Assembly (NCBI GenBank): GCA_945878845.1
Contig: CAMCUB010000020.1
Coordinates: 1 to 61,184, forward strand
DNA from: Erythrobacter sanguineus
GTDB taxonomy: Bacteria > Pseudomonadota > Alphaproteobacteria > Sphingomonadales > Sphingomonadaceae
DNA length: 61,184 nt
Direction: 5' to 3'
Made by a program: the position numbers and the translations under genes. This document shows positions 19,162-27,974 of the stretch, in pieces; the first letter of the stretch is position 1, and every line of letters starts with the position of its first letter. The notes beneath the pieces are model-generated. The model was not told the DNA's origin. It did not search any database and saw nothing but the letters and a program-made list of their open reading frames with translations.

Positions 19162-19891
19162 CAGTCTGCTCCTCGTTTTTCTGGTGTTGCTGGGAGCTGC
19201 CGGCGCAGCGTCGGCGCAGGCGGACGAGGAAGCAGTGCACCTTGATCTGGCGGTGCGCATTCCCCTTCTGGACCCCGATCCAGACGCTGCACCCGATCAA
19301 CGGCGGACTTACAGGATCGAACGATCCGGCAGAGTGACCTTCATGGGGGCAAGCTTCACCGATGAAGAACTCCTCGCCCACTTGGCCACGCTATCGCCTG
19401 ACCATGAAAAAGATTTGGAAATCGCCATCGACCCGCGCGCGGATTCGAGGAGCGTCGTGTCACGCCTCGCACGGTTTGGCAGCGTCGGGCCATTCCATCT
19501 GCTCAACGCTGACTTGGACAGGACCTTCACGGATTCTGATACTGCCCGGACGGCGATAGAAGAAGGCCCGTTGTTTCAAGGCACTGCGGGCAGGTTCGAA
19601 ATGCCAGTCACAGTCGGCCTCGATGCTGACGGAAAGTCTTGCGTCGCGAGGCTAGGCTCAAAGACATACGCCGATGCGGAATTCGCCAGCCAGAGCTTCC
19701 GTTGGCTCGATGCGCTCGTGATGCGCGAGGGAGGTGTCGAAAGCCTTCTCGCCAAGGCCAGCACTGGGCAGGATATCGTGGCTCGTATCCAATCGTCACC
19801 GCAAACACCTTGGCGCTGCGTGGCTGGCGCTACTCGTGCGGTTCAACTTGCGGGCTGGCCGGCGGTTCAGTTAGAGGTTGTGGGACGATAG
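19151..19891 (+). CDS. Secreted ExbD/TolR-like domain protein, orphan
   Basis: 246 aa. Residues 1-23 are a clear signal peptide (MRLFSLLLVFLVLLGAAGAASAQ). The segment from about 28 to 110 resembles the periplasmic domain of ExbD/TolR (VHLDLAVRIPLL, RIERSGRVTFMGASFTDEELLAHLA, LEIAIDPRADSRSVVSRLARFG), but the usual N-terminal membrane anchor is replaced by a cleavable signal. The C-terminal half has two cysteines and no recognised domain. Base use is visibly less GC-biased than in neighbours. No good ribosome site precedes ATG 19151; an overlapping out-of-frame ORF from the duplicated ATG 19126 runs to 19245 and could couple translation. The gene interrupts the usual tsf-pyrH junction. Confidence 0.6.
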   Translation: MRLFSLLLVFLVLLGAAGAASAQADEEAVHLDLAVRIPLLDPDPDAAPDQRRTYRIERSGRVTFMGASFTDEELLAHLATLSPDHEKDLEIAIDPRADSRSVVSRLARFGSVGPFHLLNADLDRTFTDSDTARTAIEEGPLFQGTAGRFEMPVTVGLDADGKSCVARLGSKTYADAEFASQSFRWLDALVMREGGVESLLAKASTGQDIVARIQSSPQTPWRCVAGATRAVQLAGWPAVQLEVVGR

Positions 19892-19997
19892 TCACCGCAA
19901 TGACGCGGCCATTATCCCCGCTATCCTCTTGGCAGCACGGTGACACCCCGATAAAGGCCCCCGCTAGCCAACTCCCGCCAGAAAGTCTGCCCGTCCC

Positions 19998-20717
19998 ATG
20001 AGCCTGCCCACCATCAAGCGCGTCCTCCTCAAGCTTTCGGGCGAGGTCTTGATGGGCAACCAGCAGTTCGGGATCGACCCCGAATTCGTTGCCGAGCTGG
20101 CAAAAGAGGTGAAGGCGGCCAAGGATAGCGGGCTCGAGATCTGCCTCGTGATCGGCGGGGGCAACATCTTCCGCGGCATGGCGGGCGCGGCCAAGGGGAT
20201 GGACCGCGCGCAGGCCGATTACATGGGCATGCTCGCGACCGTGATGAACGCGCTCGCGATGCAGAACGCGCTCGAGCAGTGCGGCGTGCCCACCCGGGTG
20301 CAGTCGGCGATCGAGATGGACAAGGTGTGCGAGCCGGTGATCCGCCGCCGCGCCGAGCGCCATCTGGAGAAGGGCCGCGTGGTGATCTTCGCGGCTGGCG
20401 TGGGCGCGCCCTATTTCACCACCGACAGCGGCGCTGCTTTGCGCGCGGCGGAAATGAAGTGTGACGCGCTGCTCAAGGGCACCAGCGTTGACGGGGTCTA
20501 TGACAGCGATCCCAAGCACAACCCGGACGCGGTGCGTTTCGATACCGTGACTTACGACCGCGTCCTTGCAGACAATCTCAAGGTGATGGACGCCTCTGCC
20601 GTGGCGCTTTGCCGCGACAACAAGATCCCGATCGTGGTCTTCTCGATCCGCGAGAAGGGCAACCTGGCCCGCGTGCTGGCGGGCGAGGGCGTCCAGACCA
20701 TTGTCCAAGACAGCTAA
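19998..20717 (+). CDS. pyrH: UMP kinase
   Basis: 239 aa, amino-acid kinase fold. Motifs include [13 protein letters not shown] at the N-terminus, [12 protein letters not shown], the [13 protein letters not shown] segment typical of PyrH, and [17 protein letters not shown] with DGVYDSDPK near the C-terminus. It phosphorylates UMP to UDP and is normally a GTP-activated, UTP-inhibited hexamer. The cluster with frr downstream (17 bases) is conserved. Confidence 0.97.
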   Translation: MSLPTIKRVLLKLSGEVLMGNQQFGIDPEFVAELAKEVKAAKDSGLEICLVIGGGNIFRGMAGAAKGMDRAQADYMGMLATVMNALAMQNALEQCGVPTRVQSAIEMDKVCEPVIRRRAERHLEKGRVVIFAAGVGAPYFTTDSGAALRAAEMKCDALLKGTSVDGVYDSDPKHNPDAVRFDTVTYDRVLADNLKVMDASAVALCRDNKIPIVVFSIREKGNLARVLAGEGVQTIVQDS

Positions 20718-20734
20718 GAACGAAGGAACCAGCC

Positions 20735-21292
20735 ATGCCGCAATTTGACAAGGCCGATGTCGAGCGCCGGATGAAGGGCGCGGTGGAATCGCTCAAGAGC
20801 GATCTTCAGGGCCTGCGCACCGGCCGCGCCAACACCACCCTGCTCGATCCGGTGCAGGTCGAGGTCTATGGCTCGATGATGCCGCTCCAGCAGGTCGCCA
20901 CCGTCTCGGCGCCCGAGCCGCGGATGCTGAGCGTGCAGGTGTGGGACAAGTCGAACCTCCACGCGGTGGAGAAGGCGATTGCCTATGCCAATCTCGGCCT
21001 CAACCCGATCATCGACGGCCAGACGCTGCGCCTGCCGATCCCCGATCTGACGCAGGAACGCCGCAAGGAGCTGGCGAAGCTCGCGGGCCAGTATGCCGAG
21101 AAGGCCAAGATCGCGATCCGCAACGTGCGCCGCGACGCGATGGAAAGCTTGAAGACCGACGAGAAGAAGAAGGAAATCTCCGAGGACGATCGCAAGCGCT
21201 CCGAAGAGCAGGTCCAAAAGCTGACCGACCAATACGTCAAGGAGACCGACGAGGCGGCCGCTAAGAAGGAACAGGAAATCCTGACGCAGTAA
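20735..21292 (+). CDS. frr: Ribosome recycling factor
   Basis: 185 aa. Begins MPQFDKADVERRMKGAVESLKSDL, with the RRF hallmarks LRTGRANTTLLDPVQVEVYGS, LSVQVWDKSNLHAVEKAI and the C-terminal helical bundle DDRKRSEEQVQKLTDQYVKE. RRF splits the post-termination ribosome with EF-G. ATG 20735 has GAAGGAA upstream; 17 bases separate it from pyrH and 15 from uppS. Confidence 0.98.
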   Translation: MPQFDKADVERRMKGAVESLKSDLQGLRTGRANTTLLDPVQVEVYGSMMPLQQVATVSAPEPRMLSVQVWDKSNLHAVEKAIAYANLGLNPIIDGQTLRLPIPDLTQERRKELAKLAGQYAEKAKIAIRNVRRDAMESLKTDEKKKEISEDDRKRSEEQVQKLTDQYVKETDEAAAKKEQEILTQ

Positions 21293-21307
21293 AAAGCGTT
21301 TCGGGTT

Positions 21308-22000
21308 ATGGGGAGTGCCTTGGACCAATCGCGCGCCAGACATGTCGCCATCATCATGGATGGCAATGGCCGCTGGGCCAAGAAGCGGGCCCTGCCGCGC
21401 GCGGTCGGCCATCAGCGCGGGGTCGAGGCGGTGCGGCGGCTGGTGCGCGCGCTTGAGCCCACGGGCCTTGAGTGCCTGACGCTCTACGCCTTCTCCTCGG
21501 AAAACTGGAAGCGCTCGGACGACGAGGTCGATGATCTGATGAACCTGATGCGGCGGTTCATCAAATCGGACCTGCCCGAATTCGTCGCCAATAATGTGAA
21601 GCTCAAGATCATCGGCGACTGGCAGTCGCTGGCCCCCGATATCGTCGCCATGCTCGAGGACGCGCTGGCGCAGACCGCCAACGGCAAGCAGACGCTGGCT
21701 GTCGCGCTCAACTATGGCGGGCAGCACGAAATCGCGCGCGCGGCGGCCAAGGCGGCGGCGGATGGGGGCGAGATTAGCATCGAGACAATCGCTTCGCACC
21801 TCGACACGCATGATCTGCCGCCGCTCGACCTGCTCATCCGCACCAGCGGGGAAATCCGCCTGTCGAATTTCTTGCTGTGGCAAGCGGCCTATGCGGAGAT
21901 GCTGTTCGTCGATACGCTGTGGCCGGATTTCGAGCCTGCGCACCTGACGCAGGCACTCAATGATTTTGCGCGGAGGGAGCGGCGCTATGGCGGACGGTGA
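21308..22000 (+). CDS. uppS: Undecaprenyl diphosphate synthase (cis-prenyltransferase)
   Basis: 230 aa. The catalytic start IIMDGNGRWAKKR (D18 equivalent to the essential Asp) is followed by GHQRGVEAVRRLV, LTLYAFSSENWKR and LNYGGQHEIA. The C-terminal signature is DLLIRTSGEIRLSNFLLWQ. It adds isopentenyl units to farnesyl diphosphate to make the lipid carrier for peptidoglycan and other envelope polymers. The 3' end overlaps cdsA by 14 bases. Confidence 0.96.
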   Translation: MGSALDQSRARHVAIIMDGNGRWAKKRALPRAVGHQRGVEAVRRLVRALEPTGLECLTLYAFSSENWKRSDDEVDDLMNLMRRFIKSDLPEFVANNVKLKIIGDWQSLAPDIVAMLEDALAQTANGKQTLAVALNYGGQHEIARAAAKAAADGGEISIETIASHLDTHDLPPLDLLIRTSGEIRLSNFLLWQAAYAEMLFVDTLWPDFEPAHLTQALNDFARRERRYGGR

Positions 22001-22766
22001 GGCGACACGGGTGAGGAACACGCGCGCAGGGGTAAGCGACCTGCCGGTGCGGTTCGCCTCGGCGATCGTCATGCTGGTGCTGGCCGGCGGCGCGCTGTGG
22101 CTGGGCGGGTGGTTCTGGACTGCCTTCGTGGTGCTGCTTGCGGGCGGCGTGATCTGGGAATGGAACAAGCTGATCGAGCGTTTCGGCCTGTCGGGCCTCG
22201 CCGAGACGCTGTGGTTCTTTGCCGGCGTGATCTACATCGGCGGGGCGGCCTATGCGATGATGGTGGTGAGGAACGGGCGGCAGGTGCTGCCGCTCGATGC
22301 GGCGCAATCGGGCTATGGTCCGCTGGCGGTGCTGGTGGGCTTCATCCTGCCGGTCATCGCGGTCGATGTCGGGGCCTATTTCGCAGGCCGTGCCATCGGC
22401 GGCCCGAAGATCGCGCCGAAGATCAGTCCCGCCAAGACCTGGGCGGGCTTCATCGGCGGCGCGCTGCTCGCCGGGCTGGTGGGGGTGGCGGTGGAGCTCA
22501 CCGATTTCGGCCCCGCTGCCGCGCCCGGCACCTCGACCTTCGCAATCGCGATGGCGATGGTCGGCGGCTTGTTCATCGCAGTCCTCGCGCAGACCGGGGA
22601 CTTCTTCGAGAGCTGGATGAAACGGCGCGCAGGGGTCAAGGACTCAGGCGCGCTGATTCCGGGGCACGGCGGGCTGTTCGACCGGCTCGACGGGTTCATT
22701 TCGGTGTTCTTCACCCTGTTCGTGATCGAGCAGGTCAGGCTCTTGTGGCTGATGTTCGCGGTATGA
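21987..22766 (+). CDS. cdsA: Phosphatidate cytidylyltransferase
   Basis: 259 aa with about six or seven membrane helices. The CdsA signature is near the C-terminus: KDSGALIPGHGGLFDRLDGFI. It makes CDP-diacylglycerol, the substrate shared by pssA and pgsA, both also in this window. ATG 21987 lies inside the end of uppS with GGAGGGAG upstream. The last bases overlap dxr as ATGA. Confidence 0.94.
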   Translation: MADGEATRVRNTRAGVSDLPVRFASAIVMLVLAGGALWLGGWFWTAFVVLLAGGVIWEWNKLIERFGLSGLAETLWFFAGVIYIGGAAYAMMVVRNGRQVLPLDAAQSGYGPLAVLVGFILPVIAVDVGAYFAGRAIGGPKIAPKISPAKTWAGFIGGALLAGLVGVAVELTDFGPAAAPGTSTFAIAMAMVGGLFIAVLAQTGDFFESWMKRRAGVKDSGALIPGHGGLFDRLDGFISVFFTLFVIEQVRLLWLMFAV

Positions 22767-23929
22767 AGCGCAGCCTCACCCTGCTCGGCGCGACCGGATC
22801 GATCGGGGCATCGACCCTCGATCTGGTGCGGCGCAATCCCGATGCATGGGAGGTGGACGCTCTGACCGCACAGTGCAGCGCGGCGGAGCTGGCGGCGCTG
22901 GCGGTGGAATTCGGTGCGAAGCTTGCCGTGGTGGGTGACGAAAGCTGCCTGCCCGAACTGCGCGAGGCGCTCGGGAATAGCGGGATTGAAGCCGCCGGTG
23001 GCCGACAGGCGCTGGTCGAGGCGGCGATGCGGCCCGTCGACATGACCGTCGCGGCCATCGTCGGCTGCGCAGGGCTCGCTCCCGTGATGGCGGCGGTGGA
23101 GCGGGGCGGCACCATCGCGCTCGCCAACAAGGAGGCGCTGGTCTCGGCCGGAGAGGTGCTAATGGAGGCAGTCGCCAAGCATGGCGCGACGCTGCTGCCC
23201 ACCGACAGCGAGCACAATGCGATCTTCCAGTGCCTCGCCGGCAACCGCATCGAGGATGTGGCGAAGATCACTCTCACAGCCAGCGGAGGTCCGCTGCGGA
23301 CATGGACGCAGGCGCAGCTCGATGCCGCCACCCCCGCCGAGGCCGTCGCGCACCCCAACTGGTCGATGGGCGCCAAGATCAGCGTCGATTCCGCGACGAT
23401 GATGAACAAGGGGCTCGAGTATATCGAGGCCTATCACCTCTTCCCGGTGGGGCTCGAAAAGCTCGGGATCGTCGTCCATCCGCAGAGCGTGATCCACTCG
23501 ATGGTCGAATTCCGCGACCGCTCGACACTGGCGCAGCTCGGCCCCTCCGACATGCGCGTGCCGATCGCCTCGTGTCTGGCGTGGCCGCAGCGGATGGAAA
23601 CGCCGCTGAGCCCGCTCGATCTTGCGGCCATCGGCGAGCTGACCTTCTTCCAGCCCGACGAGGAACGCTTCCCCGCCACGCGGCTCGCGCGCGAGGCGAT
23701 CAGGGCAGGGGGCTCCGCGCCCGCCATCCTCAACGCCGCCAACGAAGTCGCGGTCGCCGCCTTCCTCGCCGGTCAGATCAGGTTCACCCGCATAGCCGCA
23801 TTGGTCGAGGAGACCCTTGCGCGCAGCAATGATGCCCCGCGCCCGGCAAGCCTTGAGGAAGTGCTCGCCGTGGACCAATCCGCAAGGTTGCAGGCCCAAG
23901 CCCTGCTGGAGACCCAGGCCCTTGTTTGA
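22763..23929 (+). CDS. dxr: 1-deoxy-D-xylulose 5-phosphate reductoisomerase
   Basis: 388 aa. The NADPH-binding motif LLGATGSIGASTLDLV is at residues 7-22. The catalytic region contains IALANKEALVSAGE, PTDSEHNAIFQCL, ITLTASGGPLR, and HPNWSMGAKISVDSATMMNKGLE. This is the first committed step of the non-mevalonate isoprenoid pathway, feeding uppS. ATG 22763 overlaps the cdsA stop (ATGA), and its stop lies within the first codons of rseP, so translation is probably coupled. Confidence 0.97.
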   Translation: MKRSLTLLGATGSIGASTLDLVRRNPDAWEVDALTAQCSAAELAALAVEFGAKLAVVGDESCLPELREALGNSGIEAAGGRQALVEAAMRPVDMTVAAIVGCAGLAPVMAAVERGGTIALANKEALVSAGEVLMEAVAKHGATLLPTDSEHNAIFQCLAGNRIEDVAKITLTASGGPLRTWTQAQLDAATPAEAVAHPNWSMGAKISVDSATMMNKGLEYIEAYHLFPVGLEKLGIVVHPQSVIHSMVEFRDRSTLAQLGPSDMRVPIASCLAWPQRMETPLSPLDLAAIGELTFFQPDEERFPATRLAREAIRAGGSAPAILNAANEVAVAAFLAGQIRFTRIAALVEETLARSNDAPRPASLEEVLAVDQSARLQAQALLETQALV

Positions 23930-25043
23930 AAGCCCCCCTTTCTGGATGTACCTGCTCGGCTTCGCGCTGCTGCTCGGGCCATTGGTCACCTTGCATGAGC
24001 TCGGCCACCTGCTGGTCGGACGGCTGTTCGGCGTTCACGCCGATGCTTTCTCGGTCGGCTTCGGCAAGGAGCTGGCGGGCTTCACCGACAAGCGCGGCAC
24101 GCGCTGGAAGCTCTCGGCGCTCCCTTTGGGCGGCTATGTGCAGTTCAAGGGCGACATGAACCCCGCGAGCATCCCCGATCCCTATGCCCCGGTCGAGGAA
24201 GGCAGCTTCCAGGCCGCAGCCTTGTGGAAGCGCGCGCTGATCGTTGCGGCGGGGCCGGTCACCAATCTGCTGCTCGCGATTGCCATCTTCGCGGCCTTCT
24301 TCGCGGTCATCGGCAAGCCGGTGATCGTCGGGGTCGAAGATTCGCGCACTGTTGGCGAATTCGCCGAAGGCAGCGTCGCCAAGGCGGCGGGGATGAAGGT
24401 CGGTGATGTTATCGTCGCAATCGATGGAAAGACGGTGCGCGATTTCACCGATCTGAAGACCCGCATCGCGCTCCATCCGGGCAAGCGCATGGTCTTCACT
24501 GTCAAGCGCGACGGCGCGGATGTCACCATCCCCCTGACCACCGCGCGGGCGACGCGCAAGGACACGTTCGGCAATGTCAGCACCGAAGGCCTGATCGGCA
24601 TCGCGCCCGCCGGCGGCAAGTACGAGATTGAAAAGGTGAGCGTCCTCGAGGCGATCCCGCTGGGCGTCCAGCAGAGCTGGGACCTCACCGGCATGATGAT
24701 CACCGGCATCCGCCAGATCGTTACCGGTGAGCGTTCGGTCAAGGAACTGGGCGGGCCGCTCAAGATCGCGAAGTATTCGGGCGAGCAGCTGAGCATGGGG
24801 GCGGCGGCCTTCATCCACTTTGCCGCGCTCATTTCGCTTAATTTGGCATTCATCAACTTCTTGCCAATCCCCGCGCTCGATGGCGGGCACCTGATGTTCT
24901 ACGCGGCCGAGGCGATCCGCCGGAAGCCGGTCGGGCCGCAGGCGACCGAGTGGGCCTATCGCACCGGGATCGTCCTGGTGCTGATGCTGATGGCGGTGGT
25001 GACGGTGAATGACATTATCTCGCTCCCGATCTTCGGTAGCTGA
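23922..25043 (+). CDS. rseP: Site-2 intramembrane metalloprotease RseP
   Basis: 373 aa from TTG 23922; ATG 23946 (residue 9) is a possible alternative. The zinc site HELGH is at residues 25-29 in the first membrane helix. A PDZ domain spans about 125-200 (VEDSRTVGEFAEGSVAKAAGMKVGDVIVAIDG). The second metal site motif PIPALDGGHLM lies in a C-terminal helix. It cleaves membrane-bound anti-sigma factors and signal peptides. The TTG overlaps the dxr stop by 8 bases; bamA follows after about 200 bases. Confidence 0.95.
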   Translation: MFESPPFWMYLLGFALLLGPLVTLHELGHLLVGRLFGVHADAFSVGFGKELAGFTDKRGTRWKLSALPLGGYVQFKGDMNPASIPDPYAPVEEGSFQAAALWKRALIVAAGPVTNLLLAIAIFAAFFAVIGKPVIVGVEDSRTVGEFAEGSVAKAAGMKVGDVIVAIDGKTVRDFTDLKTRIALHPGKRMVFTVKRDGADVTIPLTTARATRKDTFGNVSTEGLIGIAPAGGKYEIEKVSVLEAIPLGVQQSWDLTGMMITGIRQIVTGERSVKELGGPLKIAKYSGEQLSMGAAAFIHFAALISLNLAFINFLPIPALDGGHLMFYAAEAIRRKPVGPQATEWAYRTGIVLVLMLMAVVTVNDIISLPIFGS

Positions 25044-25241
25044 GAGCGCGGTGGATACGCGTGTGGTGGATAGGCTGGGCAGGCCAGCGCGCGCGGCTTG
25101 ATTGCGCAAGGCACATGGGGCAGAGGCGTCCGCAAGGGCAGGGTAGTGCGACGAGGGGGTCGCATTCGTAAAGCTGGCAGGTTGCCGCAACATCGCTTGC
25201 CGATGTGCGGTGCACAGGGTTGAGAACGGGATTTTAGCTGC

Positions 25242-27974
25242 ATGAACCGAATGAGCCAGACGGGTGCAATGCCGGTCAACTGCACCCCCGCCGGCCAGCG
25301 CGCACCGTTGCGGATGGCGAGCCTGCTCGCCTGCGGATCGATCCTTGCCGGCGTGCCCTCGCTCGCCGAGGCGCAGAGCCAGACGCCGCCTGCCGCGCCC
25401 GCCGCCCAGCCCGCGGCGACCCCTGCGCCCGCACCCGCGCCGCGCGCTAATGTCATCCGCACCATCACCGTGATCGGCGCCGAGCGGCTCGAGCCGACCA
25501 CCATCCTCTCCTACGTCCGCCTGCGCGTCGGCCAGGAATACACCGCCGCCGCCGCTGACGAGGCGATCAAGGATCTCGGCGCGACCGAGCTTTTCGCCAA
25601 TTCCTCGATCCGCAATGATGGCGGCAATGTCGTCATCACCGTCACCGAGAACCCGGTGATCAACCGCATCGTGCTGGAAGGCACCAAGCGGATCAAGAAC
25701 GACAAGATCGTGCCCGAGATCAAGCTCGCGCCGCGCCAGATCTTCACCCGTTCCAAGGTCCGCGCCGACGTTGCGCGCATCATCGAGCTCTACAAGCGCC
25801 AGGGCCGGTTCGCCGCCAAGGTCGAGCCCAAGCTGGTGCAGCTGCCGCAGAACCGCGTCGATATCGTCTTCGAGATCAGCGAAGGCCCCAAGTCCAAGGT
25901 CCGCCAGATCAACATCCTCGGCAACGAGAAGTTCTCTGACGGCGAGCTGCGCGGCGAGATGGTGACCAAGCAGTCGCGTCTCACCACCTTCTTCAGCTCG
26001 AACACCAGCTACGATCCCGATCGCCTCGCCTTCGACCAGCAGAAGCTGCGGCAGTTCTACCTGACCGAGGGCTATGCCGACTTCCGCGTCGTCTCGGCGG
26101 TGGCCGAGCTGACCCCTGACCAGCGCGACTTCATCATCACCTATGTGGTCGAGGAAGGCGAGCGCTACAATTTCGGCGAGGTCAAGGTCGACAGCCAGCT
26201 GCGCGACTTCGACAGCGATGTGATGAGCACGCAGCTGCCGATGAAGGAAGGCGATTTCTACAACGCCAAGACCGTCGAGGACACGGTCGAGCAGCTGACC
26301 GAGCTGGCGGGCCGCTTCGGCTATGCCTTTGCCGACGTGCAGCCGCGCTTCAGGCGCGACCCCGAAACCCGCAAGATGAACGTGACCTTCACCCTGCGTG
26401 AGGCGCCGCGCGTCTATGTCGAGCGGGTCGACATCAACGGCAACACCCTGACGCAGGACAAGGTCATCCGCCGCGAGTTCCGCTTGGCCGAGGGCGACGC
26501 CTTCAACAGCCTCGCGGTGCAGCGCACCAATGCGCGCGTCAACTCGCTCGCCTATTTCCAGGAGAACTTCGAGGTCAAGCAGGTCGAGGGCAGCGCGCCT
26601 GACCGCATCATCCTTGAAGCCAACGTCGAGGAAAAGCCGACCGGCGAATTGCAGTTCTCGGCGGGCTTCTCGTCGATCGAGCAGTTCATTCTGGCAGGCT
26701 CGATCCGCCAGCGGAACTTCCGCGGGCGCGGGCAGACCATCGGGCTCAGCGTCAACTACTCGCAGTTCTCGCGCTCGGCGCAGGTTAGCTTCTCCGATCC
26801 TTACGTGTTTGATCGCAACATCTCCGGCGGGATCGACATCTACCGGCGCGATTTCAACAGCTTCAACTTCACCGGCAATGATCGCAACACGACCTTCCAG
26901 CAGGCCACCACCGGCTTCTCGCTGCGCGCCGGGGTGCCGCTGACCGAGTACATGGCGCTGGTCGGCAGCTACACGCTCAACTACGACGACGTCAGCCTCG
27001 ACGAGAACCTGTTCTTCTCCGACCTCAACGGCGACGGCACGACCGAGTGCGATCCGCTGCGCGCCGGCCGCTTCCTGTGCGATTCGATCGGCAAGCGGCT
27101 GAGCTCGATCGTCGGGCTGAGCCTCAACTACAACTCGCTGAACTCGCGCGTCCGCCCCTCGCGCGGCAAGACGATCACGCTCTCGAGCGAGTTCGCCGGC
27201 CTCGGTGGTGACCAGCGCTACGTGCGCTTCCGCGGCCGCGCGCAGCAGTTTTGGAACGTCGGCAACTCGGGCTTCATCTTCTCGATCCTGGCCGAAGGCG
27301 GCACCATCATCCCGCTGCAGGAGCGCACCGGTGCGGGCGTCGACGACGTGCTGCTGACCGACCGCTTCTTCCTCGGCGAGCCGCAGTTCCGCGGCTTCGC
27401 GATCCGCGGCGTGGGTCCGCGCATCCTGACCCAGCAGTCGGTCCTCAACGGCGTCGGCCAGCCCACGCTCGATGCCAACGGCAATCCCGTCTACGTCACC
27501 GAGCGCAATCAGGTGCGCGACGATGCGATCGGCGGGCGCAACTACTACCTCGGCCGCGCCGAGCTCGAGATCCCGCTTGGCTCGGGTGCGCGCGAGCTCG
27601 GCCTCAGGCCCTCGATCTGGGCCGACGTCGGCGCGCTGTGGGGCGTCGAGACCCCGGTGCTCACCGTCAACCCGGCCGGCAACCAGCAGCGCAACGCCGA
27701 TGGCCAGCTGCTCTATGCAGTGGTCGCCACCGGCGTGCTCACCACCGAGGCGGTCCAGCCTGACGGCACCGTCAACCGCCGCGTGATCGTGGCCGGCACC
27801 AACATTCGCGAACTGTTCCTCGGCAACTCGCCGAGCCCGCGCATCACCGCCGGGATCGGGGTCAACTGGAACTCGCCCTTCGGACCTTTCCGCATCGACT
27901 TCTCCCAGACCATCCGCAAGGTCGAGGGTGATGACGAGCGGCGCTTCACCTTCAACGTAGGAACCCAATTCTGA
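25242..27974 (+). CDS. bamA: Outer-membrane protein assembly factor BamA
   Basis: 910 aa. Signal peptide ends near residue 44 (SLAEAQ), then comes an Ala/Pro-rich linker. POTRA domains begin about residue 68 (NVIRTITVIGAERLEPTTIL) and continue to about 445. The C-terminal beta-barrel carries the RGF motif at 717-719 (FRGFAIRG) in the lid loop and ends with an aromatic residue (NVGTQF), as outer-membrane barrels do. BamA folds and inserts barrel proteins. The gene is followed without a gap by ompH (TGATG overlap). Confidence 0.97.
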   Translation: MNRMSQTGAMPVNCTPAGQRAPLRMASLLACGSILAGVPSLAEAQSQTPPAAPAAQPAATPAPAPAPRANVIRTITVIGAERLEPTTILSYVRLRVGQEYTAAAADEAIKDLGATELFANSSIRNDGGNVVITVTENPVINRIVLEGTKRIKNDKIVPEIKLAPRQIFTRSKVRADVARIIELYKRQGRFAAKVEPKLVQLPQNRVDIVFEISEGPKSKVRQINILGNEKFSDGELRGEMVTKQSRLTTFFSSNTSYDPDRLAFDQQKLRQFYLTEGYADFRVVSAVAELTPDQRDFIITYVVEEGERYNFGEVKVDSQLRDFDSDVMSTQLPMKEGDFYNAKTVEDTVEQLTELAGRFGYAFADVQPRFRRDPETRKMNVTFTLREAPRVYVERVDINGNTLTQDKVIRREFRLAEGDAFNSLAVQRTNARVNSLAYFQENFEVKQVEGSAPDRIILEANVEEKPTGELQFSAGFSSIEQFILAGSIRQRNFRGRGQTIGLSVNYSQFSRSAQVSFSDPYVFDRNISGGIDIYRRDFNSFNFTGNDRNTTFQQATTGFSLRAGVPLTEYMALVGSYTLNYDDVSLDENLFFSDLNGDGTTECDPLRAGRFLCDSIGKRLSSIVGLSLNYNSLNSRVRPSRGKTITLSSEFAGLGGDQRYVRFRGRAQQFWNVGNSGFIFSILAEGGTIIPLQERTGAGVDDVLLTDRFFLGEPQFRGFAIRGVGPRILTQQSVLNGVGQPTLDANGNPVYVTERNQVRDDAIGGRNYYLGRAELEIPLGSGARELGLRPSIWADVGALWGVETPVLTVNPAGNQQRNADGQLLYAVVATGVLTTEAVQPDGTVNRRVIVAGTNIRELFLGNSPSPRITAGIGVNWNSPFGPFRIDFSQTIRKVEGDDERRFTFNVGTQF

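Noticed and set aside
19051..19245. 64-codon ORF overlapping the ExbD-like gene start
   Set aside because: Its first part crosses the tsf terminator hairpin and has no homology. Only the shorter frame from the duplicated ATG 19126 might be translated, as a coupling leader.
23784..27968. Very long open frame (about 1,394 codons) on the minus strand opposite dxr, rseP and bamA
   Set aside because: High GC content suppresses stop codons in antisense frames. The translation has no domain or signal, while the plus-strand genes are clear.
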